Shown: positions 1 through 10,700 of the stretch, piece after piece
Layout: the number at the start of each line of letters is the position of its first letter
Numbering within the stretch: position 1 is the first letter of the stretch
Source of the DNA: Erythrocercus mccallii
Taxonomy: Eukaryota > Chordata > Aves > Passeriformes > Dicruridae
NCBI GenBank assembly: GCA_013397435.1
Contig: VZRG01001944.1
Location: 76,769 to 140,768, forward strand
Reading direction: 5' to 3'
DNA length: 64,000 bases
The notes under the pieces: model-generated
The model's input: the letters and a program-made list of their open reading frames with translations, nothing else
What the model was told of the DNA's origin: nothing
The model's database searches: none
Position numbers and translations under genes: made by a program

Positions 1-1704
1 TCTCTGTCCCCAAATCAAGGAGGAGGCAGACACTTCCCAAAGCCACCCTGAGGCTAGCAGAAAATCTCCCACATTTATTCTGCTGAAGCCAGAACTTTCA
101 CCTTCCTCAAGGAAGCAGCAGGAGAATTCCTCTCTGCAAGTGTGGATCCAGAGCTGGCAGGGAAAAAAAAAAAAAACCTCACTGAAAACTGTCCAAAAAT
201 AATGTTGTAGCTCTTCTGGTTTGCAGCTGGGCCTGGCAGAGATGCCTGTGCTGGCTTTTGTACCAAACTGGGGGAATTCCTGCAAAAAAAATCCCATCTT
301 TCCATATCTGTGCAGGAACCTCCCTGGGTATAGGGGGGGCTGTCACTGATCTGAAGAAAAACCCCAAAAATGGCAGGTTTGGTGCTGTGCAGGTGTGGGA
401 AGTCACCCCAGAAAAGCCACAGCCATGGGGACAGGAACACACACAGGGAAAAGTTTAATTTGTTTTATTTATACATAAAGGAGGCGTTTTGGGATATAGA
501 TTAAAAAAAAAAAAAAGGCAGATAGAAGTTTGAGATAGTGAATGCTCTGGACTGAAAATGTGAAGAAAGGAAAGAAAACTGAGCAGATGGCAGATTTCCA
601 TGGAAAACAGAGGTCAGGGCTGTTCTCCCCTCCCTGCAAGGATGGGGGCTCAAGGCAGCTCAAGAGACATTTTGTCAGGATGTGAACTGACTAAACAACA
701 AGCAGAGTGGTCTGGAATTTACTTCTTCTTAAAAAAAAAAAAAAAAAAAAGGGTAATTAGCTAATCAGGGAGATCTGAGTTTGCTCCACCAAAGCCAAGG
801 GAAAGCACCCAGTGGGTCCTGATGCAGCAAAACAAGGATGCTTGGAAAAGTGGGGCTGAGCCCTGCCTCCCTCTCTGTCAGAAGCAGAGGGATTCCAGAA
901 AAAAACTCTGATTTGAGGTGATGCTGGAGCCTGTGGGTGCTCCGTGCTGGGGGAGACCCCATTCCAGCAGCTAAATCACACCTTGGCTTTACAGGATGGG
1001 TTTGGGAATGTTAAAACGGAGCAGAGGCAAAAGCAAAGAGGTCCAAAAGGCATCAGCCAGCAAAGCCACTCCATGGAGCTCTTGGACAAAGTTAGCGCAC
1101 CCCGTGATGGGAATCTGCTTGGAATGCCGTGATGCAGAGCCTGTCAATGGGCTGTGCTTCCCCGTTAGCTCCAACTTAATTAGGGGAAAAAGAACGGCCA
1201 TATGGCAATTCCGAATCCAGGCAAAACAATGTCTGCGTGTTTGGGTCTGGCATGCTCAAATATTTTCCTAGAGCGTTAATTTTTAATTCTTACATCAGAC
1301 CCGCCTAAGCAAACATAAATGGGATTTGATGCTTGCCACAATCCGTCCAGCTTGTGTTTGTTGTTACATCCGCTGGGTAATCGCTGCCTGCCACTGCGTA
1401 CAGAAGAGCTGATAATAAATATTAGGACACAAACTTACAAGTTAAATGAGATACAGTTAAGTAGTCGATTAAAAGGACAGCCATAACCTCAGGTTACAAA
1501 AGACTAAGTACTGCTGTTTAATGTGCTTTTCTCATTCGTTTTGGTCGCTCACCTGCCGAATCTACCCCGGGAGGAGCGCATGGGAGAGTCTGGAGTTGTT
1601 TGTGGCGCACATTAGGGGTGTGAGTGGGGTGAACGAGGAGAATTAGACACGAGGAACGTGATTCAGGTGGTGCAGGGAGGTTCCATCCTTGTGACCCCGC
1701 TGGC
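1..1704 (-). other. KANK4 3' UTR and downstream flank
   Basis: No conserved coding exon is seen. The stretch from about 1250 to 1550 is AT-rich, repeat-free and resembles 3' UTR. Oligo-A runs lie at about 167-178, 504-517 and 731-750. The short open frames here match no family I recognise. Confidence 0.5.
464..469 (-). terminator. candidate KANK4 polyadenylation signal
   Basis: AATAAA on the minus strand (TTTATT on plus), about 1.24 kb past the KANK4 stop. Another copy lies at 74-79. Either would give a 3' UTR of plausible length. No transcript evidence is available here, so this is a motif-based guess. Confidence 0.35.
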
Positions 1705-1794
1705 TCACACCGAGACGGACGGGCTGAGCTCGATGTGGGCTCGCAGGAGCTCAGCGATGTCCCCGTGGGCCAGCGACAGCGCCGAGTTCCCTCC
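1705..1794 (-). CDS. KANK4: KANK4 coding exon 9 (C-terminus)
   Basis: Last coding exon, residues 939-967 and TGA at 1707-1705. It codes GGNSALSLAHGDIAELLRAH, the last ankyrin helix pair, and a short tail ending SPSVSV. Relative to human ([21 protein letters not shown]) three residues are missing in the loop, and the tail sequence differs. The acceptor is gtcctgcag. The 3' UTR continues towards lower coordinates. Confidence 0.88.
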   Translation of the reverse strand, partial: GGNSALSLAHGDIAELLRAHIELSPSVSV

Positions 1795-4700
1795 CTGCAG
1801 GACAGAGAGGTCCCCAATGAGCCCCTGCTCCATCCCCACATCTCCCCTCTCTCCATTCCTCCCTGCCTTGCACTCAGTCGCCGTCCCAAACCTCCCTTTG
1901 GGCCTCAACCACACCAAAGGCAGCCCAGCCGTGCCCTCCTGCATGGCTCAGATAAAATTAGAGGTTAATTAGAAAATAGTTCCGTAATTCCAAACGCAGC
2001 CCTGTGGCCCAGCAGGAGGAGCAGCCCAGCCCAGCCCCACCCCACACATCCCCATGGAGAGGTTTCCTTCTCAGGGAGGAGTTATTTGCTGCTAATTTCT
2101 TGGAGCTGAAGCTCTGCTGATTCCACGTGCCCAGGATTTCATCTGGGATTTTTGTTAGCAATGCTCCTGCCCAGCTTATGGGCAGCTGTCACAGCCACCC
2201 CACCCATGGCACAGCAGCACCAAAACCTTTAAGGGTACCCTCCTTAAAGCGATGCCCTGATTAGAAAATGGACTGAAATCACATTTCCTCACATAAAACC
2301 CACCCTTGGGGGATTGCTGCCTGGAACACAAGATCCCAGCTGAGCGTTTTCCCCCCCTGACCCCAGCGCAGCGATGTTGTGCAGCCTCACCTTGTCCGTC
2401 AGCGTGACCTGGCAGCCAGGCTGGGCCAGGAGCAGCCTGACAATGTCAGCATTGCCCTGGCGACAGGCCACCATCAGCGCCGTGGTCCCCTCCTCGTCCT
2501 GCAGGTTGACATCGGCCTGGCAGGCCAGCAGGGCTCGCACCATGTCGTCCCTGTCGTGGCTGACCCCCAGCATCAGCGCGGTCTGGCCGCCCTGCAGGGT
2601 GACAGGGACAGGCTGAGCAGCCCCTGCCCACCTCCCCCCACAGCCCTGCTCGCTCAGGCTGTCAGGGATAACAACGATAACAACAACAATGATGATAATA
2701 ATACCTACAGAATAATTGAATCATTTATATTGGCAAAGCTGTCTAAGGTCACCGAGTCCAACCATTAGCCCAGCACTGCCAAGCCCACCACTAACCCACA
2801 TCCCATAACCACATATCACAACATTGCATATTATTGTTGCATGGTGTATATATATGATAATAATTCCTATTAATATTGCATCCTATTGCATGTTGTTATT
2901 AAATCGCACCAGGGCTCTCAGCAGGTGTTGTGAGAGTCACCTGTTCATTTGTGGAAGGTCCTTGCAGCAGCGTGGCCAAACTGCCCAGCTGCCCCCAAAT
3001 GTGGGCTCTCCAAATCCTCCTGGGCAGTTTAATTCAGATCTGGACTAACTTTTACAGCAGTCTGGGAGCAGAGATGGATGAAGGCACTCTCATCCCTAAA
3101 CCAAAATGTGTGGCTCTGATGAAGCTCCTCAGCAAACCCGAAGGGCTCCCGTGCCCTCGCTGCTCCTCCCTGGTGCCACGCCTGATTTTTACCTCGGGAA
3201 AACTTGTTTGCAAAATTTTCAGCCTTTTCCAGTTTCTCCATTTCTCCCAGCCCTTCCTAGAGGCGGCCACACCGCAACTTGAGGTTGCTTTTGGAACATT
3301 GGAGAAGCAGCAACTCCAACACCCCCCACCTGCTGCCGAGTCTCAGCCCGGCGCTGCCACAGAAGGTGAGGAACCCCAATTATTCCCCCAGCTGCTTCCT
3401 GGCACACACCTGGGCAGCTCTCAGGTTGACATTTCCCTCCCTCAGCAGCCTCATCACCACCTCCATGTCCTGGCGGGTTTCGGGGGCCGCCAGCGGCGTC
3501 AGCATCACGGCCGTGTAGCCAGCACGGTTCTGCAGGTCCAGGCAGCACACGCCTGCAGGGGATGGATCCAGCCATTCCCAGAGGGAACAGAAAGGAAACA
3601 GGGAGTCATACAACGTGTGGCATCCTATATTCCCAGAAAAAAGAGTTCTTCCATAATGATACAGGACGGGGATTTATCTGTTTTAAATATCCAGGCTTGT
3701 GAGCGCAGCGTTAAACGGCCCCTGGTGCTACGGTTAATTACAACTGTTGAGGTCAACTCAATTAACTTTGAAGACCACAACAAATAGACATTAAAGGGGG
3801 ATAATTAATGCCTCAAGCACATGCTGGTCGGAGCTGTGGGCTGTTTGCTTTGGCTCCCGTGGCAAGGGAGCAGCGGAGAGACGCCCATCACCCAATGGGC
3901 GTGGAAAACATCTTGGCCCCGTTTCACTCATTTTTCACTTCAAAGAGCCCATTTCCAGCTCCACCACGAGGAATGAGCCGTGTCTGAGGGTGAGGGCTCG
4001 GGTCCAGCCTCGCCCTGAGGAACCAGCTGCCTCAAACCCTTCCCTCCCTGCGCCTCTGCAGCAACAATCGGGTTATAGATGTCTATGTTAATCTGCCATT
4101 TCCCAAACATTTCATGGATTGTCCAACCCCTGAGAAAAGGCCAAAGTGCCTCTGTTCTCTCAGAGCACGAGCACATTTTTGCCCCGTACCAAGCTCAGCT
4201 GAGATTTTTGTTCTTTCATTGCAACATCAAGCTGAAAGTTCAATAGTTTAACAGGGGAGTTTTTCTGCTGTGCTGGGGGGGTTTCTTATGCTCTCAGGGG
4301 TCTGATCCTTCTGCCACAAGCCATGATGGGGTTGGGCTGCTGCAAGAAGCTGGGGAGCCACCCCCATCCCACCTGGACTGGGGCCATGAGGGACATCCCT
4401 TTGGATACAGCCATCCCCAAAGTCAGGCTGCAAAGCCCTCAAGATGTGTGAGGGCACTAATGAGCCTTAAGGTCCCTGAGGAGCCTCAACTTGGAGCCCC
4501 AACCACATCCACGGGCTCAGAACTGAGCTGTGGGGGACGATACTGGTCTTGAGGTCAGCCAAGTCTCCTGGAGAGACCTCAGCCCCATCCTTGTATTTTG
4601 GATGGACCTTGGGCTCCCATTTTTCTCCTGGATGGACCTTGCCTCCCTGTTGGTCTCCTGGATGGGGCCCTTGCAGGCAGGGGGCTGTTGGTCCTCAGCC

Positions 4701-7700
4701 CCACCTATGTCCCACCTCCTTCAGCTCCCCGGGAGGAGCCTGGACGCCCTTCAGTGTTTTCTGGGACTGTCCATGTCCCCATTCCCTGTGTAGCCATCAC
4801 TCATGGGACCACGAGCCCCTCAGCACGAGCCATTCCCACCCCCTGCCCAACCAAAGCCCTGGCTGGGCACAGTGGCCTTTCCTACCCGTGTCCAGCAGGA
4901 GCTTTGCAACCGGGAAGTTGGAGTGGGACACGCTGTAGTGGAGGGCAGTGTTGCCATTCCTGTCGGGCAGGTTCACCAGGCTCTCCAGGAGCTGGGGCTG
5001 GATGTCCCCCAGTGCCTGCAGGTACGCTGCCACCACCTCTGGGCTGGAAGCCTTGTGGCTGGACACCTGGAACCACTCGTGGGAGATGGAGGCGAGGACG
5101 TGCTGCTGCAAACACCGAGGTGTCACCGTGAGTGTCCCTGGCCCCGCGTGCTCTGGCACCCACCCAGCCAGCATTCAGCTCGTGGGTTTGTGATTGCTGC
5201 TACAACTTGAGGGGGAAAGGAATTTCCTGTGGTAACTTGGATGAGGAACCAGACAGAGCCTTCATCTGCCTTTTTTTTTTTTTTTTTTTTGCCCTCTCCC
5301 TTTCTTTCTGGCTGTTCTAAAACTGACTCAGATGTCACCTCACCCCCCCCTCTCCTCACAAAGCTGTCCAGAGCACAGCCTGGACAATGTGCCATTGGAA
5401 TAATCTCGTCCGTTAAAGTGAACAGAGAGCGTGAACCGTGTCTGAAATGGGATTGGGAAATATCTGTACCAGATGTTTGTTGCTTGCGCTCCTGATTTCT
5501 GGGAGGTGTTCACTGAGGAGCTGGCAGGCGGCAAGGAAATCTTCGGAGGGTTTGCATCTAAAGGGAGAAAAGACTTTTGTTAATCCACCATGGGCCAGGA
5601 CTTGCAGGAGGTATTGAACCAAGGAGAACACAGGCAGATTGGGCTGGAATATGTTCAACACACTTAAATGTTTAAATTATTGGACACAAGTTGTCCCAGT
5701 GACTTGACATAGATTTTAGGTACAAAGCTAAGCACTTAAGCAAAGGTTTAAGCCCAGGGTCACAGATTTGTGTGGTCAGCTTCATCTATTACAAAAATCC
5801 TTAAGGTGGGGGGGAAAAAAATCTTATTCCTGAACCTGCAAAGAACTTTTACCAAAAAACTTTCCATGAGAGGAGACAAATGAGCTAACTCACCAGACAT
5901 GACTCAGTGCCGAGTGTAGGGCCTGAATCAATCCCCATTAGGTTCTGCAGTAACTCAGAAAATATTTAGCTCTTTGAAGCCTCTTCCCTTGCCTGCAGAG
6001 GTCAACGCTGCTGTTCCACCGAGCAGAAGCAGCCCTGACCCAGCCCTGCAGGTCACCACCCGGTGTCCTGCTTACCTGTCAGCCTGGTGCTGAGAGCAGA
6101 GGGCTGCTCCTGCTGATGCCTCCTGCTCACCATCATCATCATCATCCTCACGCTCCTCTCCTGAGGAAGCCTTTTTGCCTTCCCTTGCAGCCTGCTCGGG
6201 CTCCACATCCTCAGCTCTGCCCTCGGTCTCGGTGTCGCCGTCCGACGCGCTGTCGTCACAGCTCGTGTCTTCGCTCGACGTGCTCTCGTAGCTATTTGAG
6301 GACACCACACGTTACTCCCTCCTTCCCCAGCAGCAGCCACTGGGGCCTGACCAAGGCTCATTGACTCCAATGGGCCTTGGGTGAAGCCCAGAGCGAGAAG
6401 CAGCAAGTTAAAAGGTCCGAGCCACGGCCGAAGTCGGGGTTAGTCTTTGTTTGGCTCCTTAAGCAGCAGGAGTGTGACAGAAGCAGTTAATGAGCAGCAG
6501 GCAAGGTTACTTCAGGGTTTGGAGGGATGTCCATCACACACAGAGCCCGGGCAGGGGCTGAGAGCTGCCTCCCTGCTGGCAGCAGCTGGCACGGTGGCAG
6601 GGTGACAGCAGCACGGCCCCTGTGCCAAGGAGGGACTGGCGGCATCGGCAGCCTCGAGGAGCAGGAGACAAAAGCTGGGTTTGCACGGGCTGAATCCACC
6701 ATTCCAGCAGCCCTGGTAGAGGTCTCTCCTCTGGTTGTCTAAAGGCATTAATATTAATAACATCTTCCACAAAACAGAACGTTTCGCTCTGATGGACCCC
6801 AGAACTTTCCTCAAAGTAAGCAGGACTCCTCCAGTGCCTACAAGTTGTACCCATTTGGTAGAACCCAGCATCTGGGAGCTCAGAGGAGCAGGATGTGAGC
6901 GGCAAGCAGCGCCCAGACTGGCACACACAGCTGTCTGCCCAGCCCAGGGACAGTGACACGTGCCCTGCACTCTTCATGCCAGCACACGTTCACCTCAGCA
7001 GGAGAGGTTCACCTCACCTCTGCCCAGCTCACACAGGAGCGTTGGACATTGGACACACCTGGAATGGGGAGCACAACTTCAAGTCTCCTTCACCCCAAGG
7101 TAATTCCTTATTTACCTAAAAACTCTTTTCCCAGGCCCTGAACCAACTGCTGTTGGCTTTGCTGGAGCGTGGGGGCAGGTTAGTAGCAGCGTGCCCACCC
7201 AGGCAGTGCTGGCCTCCTCCAAAACCCACCAAGGTCAGTGGGAATCTTCCCAGGGAATCTTCCCAGGGAATCTTCCCACCTTCCCCAGGTGGGTTTTGGA
7301 TGAAGCCCCAGGAGAAGGGTGTGCAGGGAGTGCCAGTCCCCAGCGTGTCCCTGCTGCTCTGAACACACCTTTCCTTAACGGGGTTACTCACAGGTTGTCA
7401 GTGCCGGATTAAAGAAGGGAGGAAAGAGGCTCTATTTCAACTGGCCTTTTAATCAGGAGGTTTGGAGGGGAAAAGAGGAGGAGAAAGAATGCCTTCTCCA
7501 GCGATACAGAGGGCATTCCACGTTAAAAGGCAGTTTTTATCTTCTGAATGGATGCTTACCCACCATTTACCCCAACAAACTGGAGATTCTTTTTGGTCCC
7601 ATTGCCTCCTGCATGGAAACCATAACCTTTCTTTTTCATGATGGATTTAAGACTTGTGGTTGGAGAGTTTTCTACCAAAATACAAAATAATAGATTAATT

Positions 7701-10700
7701 AAACAGATGTGCCATAATTAGCAATAATCATTCCCAACCTCTAGCAACAAGCTACATATCATAGTTGTAAGCGTCTTACTTCATCTTATGAGAGTCTTTT
7801 GATGCCTTGCAAAACTACAGATGCAGCTGGCCACAACCTGAACCTGCCCTGCCACCTTCAATACAGGTCTCAAACATCTCCAGGTGACTGGGAATATAAA
7901 GGAAGTGACTGGGAATTACATATTTGTCCTAGGAATATAAGTAGATTTTACTTTTGTAATACTGTTTTGGTTTGGGGGTTTTTTCTTTCCCCAGTAGCTA
8001 TGTATTGAAAATTCCTATATAAATATGCTATAATACTACATGGATGAGTTTTTCTATTGGACTTTGAATAGTGTCTATATATTAAGGAATAAGTCACTTA
8101 TCTATTTGCAAGTCCCTTCCCTCCCTCCCCCAGTGAACAGGCATTGGATTCCCATCTTCATATAAGCTAAACTTATTTTAGATGAAGATCTGTGAATGGG
8201 GACAGGTCTTTTCCCAGCCTGGTTGCTCAGTTAGTTTGACTGGTTTGGGTTCTGGAGAGCTCCACACTGATTTACCCCAGATAAGCACCAGCCTCATATT
8301 CTTGCAAACTGAGATGTCCAATCCAAATAAAAAGAATGTTTATTTGATGGAACAGCCACCAGCGCTGCAGCTTTTGGAAGCTGATCCTGCATATAAATGA
8401 GCCACTGCTTTATGAGCTCCTACATCATTTTGTTTGCTTTTTTTTTCTATGTCAGATCCATAACTTGTGATGTGCAGAGATTAGCCTCTCTCATCATGCT
8501 TGTCGAGACTATTCCTGATCTGACTGACAACAACTGTTCCACCGCATCCCCCCTGCTCCACGCTGGAATAAATGGGAAAAGATTTGGCCCGGACACACGG
8601 AAGCCTACGGCACTATTATTTACCCAACTGTTGATAGTGCGTGTTGGAATTCTCCTTATCCACGGGCCCTTGCGAGGAGTAGGCAGAGAGCAGGGAGTTG
8701 AGGGAATTAACTAATTGGTTCTGGATGGAGCTGAGCTTGGAGGCCGGCTGCTTGATAGCGCTGGCCAGCTCGGGGTACCCGTGCTCCAAACACAGCCACT
8801 GCTCCTGCAGCAGCTCCTGGATCTTTTTTACATATTGGCCGATGGGGTCAACAGCCGGGAGGTCCTCGTGGCCAGGGGCACCTTCCTCTCGCAGCCCTTC
8901 CCCAGGTTTATCTTCTCCAAAGCCTGCCTCGCTTTCGGCTGCGTTTGTGCCGAGGGAGTTCTGGTGGTTCCGGTTGTCATCTCCGGGATGCTCGTGGATC
9001 TGCAGCCGGGTGAAGCACGGATTAGGAAGTCCAGCCTCCATGGTGGCTCCACCAGAACGTCCCTCTGCTGCAGAGCCTGCCAGTCCCTGCTCCCTGCCCG
9101 TGCCCACCTCCACGGGCTGGGCGCTGACGTTGTCGGCCCCGTGCCCGCCGCAGCCGATGGATCTGGTGGGGAGTGGGATATTGACGTTGATGCCTTTGTC
9201 CTGGGCCTGCCTGACCCCTGGCACCTGGGAGAGCTCGGTGTTCACTGCAGCATCCAGGCACTGCGAGGCTCCTCCGCCCCGCCGCCAGCGCAGCTCAGCC
9301 TCTTTGGACTTCTCCTGCCACAGCTGCTCTTCCAGCTGGGCTTTGGAGCTGGCCAGCAGCTTAATGCTTTTCTCCTTCTCCTGGATCTCATGATCCTGTT
9401 GCTGCAGCACTGCCCGGACCTGTTCGAGCTCCTCTTTCTTCTTGGCCAGCTGCTCCTCCAGGTCAGCGACCTGCTGCTTCAGCGCCGTGACCCCGCCGGG
9501 CTCTCCAGCGTCAGGAGCCTGGGGAACACCTCTGTCCTTATCCCCTCCAGCCTGGACATTCCTCTCCTCACCTTCCTTCAGCACACTCAGCTCCATCTCG
9601 CTCACACTCCTTCCCGCAGGGCTCACGTTCTCCTCCGCCAGCTGCAGGGCAGCCGGTGGTGCCGCTTCACCTTTAGCCACACCGGAGCCTCCGGCGGCAT
9701 CGCTGGCATCTCCCTCCTCGCCGCCGCTCTCCATCACCACCTGCAGCTGCTGGTTCTGCCAGGGGGGCTGCACGGAGCCCATCCCTCCGGGATGCCCTAT
9801 GGAACCATCCCTCTCCGAGCTCATCTCCCTCGGCGGGGATAACGCGCTGCCCTCCGAGCTGGGGCGGGAGGCGCTTTCGGAACCTCCCGGCTCTCGGTGG
9901 CAATGCTGCGGAGGGTTCCGGAGAGCCGAGGCTCCCAGAGCCGGGGGGTTCTGACCGGGGGGCAGCGCCTCGGGCATGCTGGAGGCTCGCAGCAGCTGCG
10001 GCCGCGCCCGCAGCGCATCCCGCGGCCAGCCCAGCTCCGCCTGCCGCCGCGTCTCGGCCAGCAGCGCTTTCCTGCGGTAGCTCGGCTCCTGGGCAGCCCC
10101 CTGAGCCGGCTGCAAGGCTCCGGGGGGCTCCTCATCCCCCAGGGATGCTTTTCGCTGCTGCGGCAAGGAGCAGCTGGAGGTCCAGCTCTTGCTGGGAGAG
10201 GCGCTGGAGCAGCCGCGGGAGGCGTTCTCGGGCAGGCTGAAGTTTCGGGGCAGGGTGCTGAATTTGGGTTGCTTGGCTCTGCGGTGGATGCGGACCCTCC
10301 GGATGGTGTTGCCTTTCTCGATGTCATCCACGTACTTGAGGAAGTCCAGGTCCAAGTGGAAGCCGTAGGGTGTCTCCAGGGAATAGGGGAGGCTGCGGGG
10401 CTGCTCCCTGTCCCCGTCGGGTTTGGGTGGCTGGCCGTTTGCTGGAACAACCCCCCCCCCAAAAAAGAAGAAATGATTGAATTTTGGGGGAAAAAAAACT
10501 GTTTACAGCACGGGGGAGATGTTTTTTCTCTTTTCATCTCAGTTTTGGGCAGGCAGGGGCTGTAGCTCATGATCGTGGAGGCACAGACATAGAGACATGC
10601 ACCAAGCTCTGATCTGGTTTTCCAGAGGTGCATCAGGTAATTGTCGCACTGAGGAAGCCAAAAATTTCCTCAAATCATGGCTCTAATTGGCAATTAAGCA

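Noticed and set aside
2930..3787. 285-codon plus-strand frame
   Set aside because: Covers KANK4 intron and the antisense of KANK4 exon 7; no recognisable domain.
8715..9842. 375-codon plus-strand frame opposite KANK4
   Set aside because: Antisense shadow of the GC-rich KANK4 exon 2; the minus frame is conserved with a known family and this one is not.
9897..10565. 222-codon plus-strand frame near the KANK4 N-terminus
   Set aside because: Also an antisense shadow of KANK4; it crosses the exon boundary at 10441 into intron sequence.
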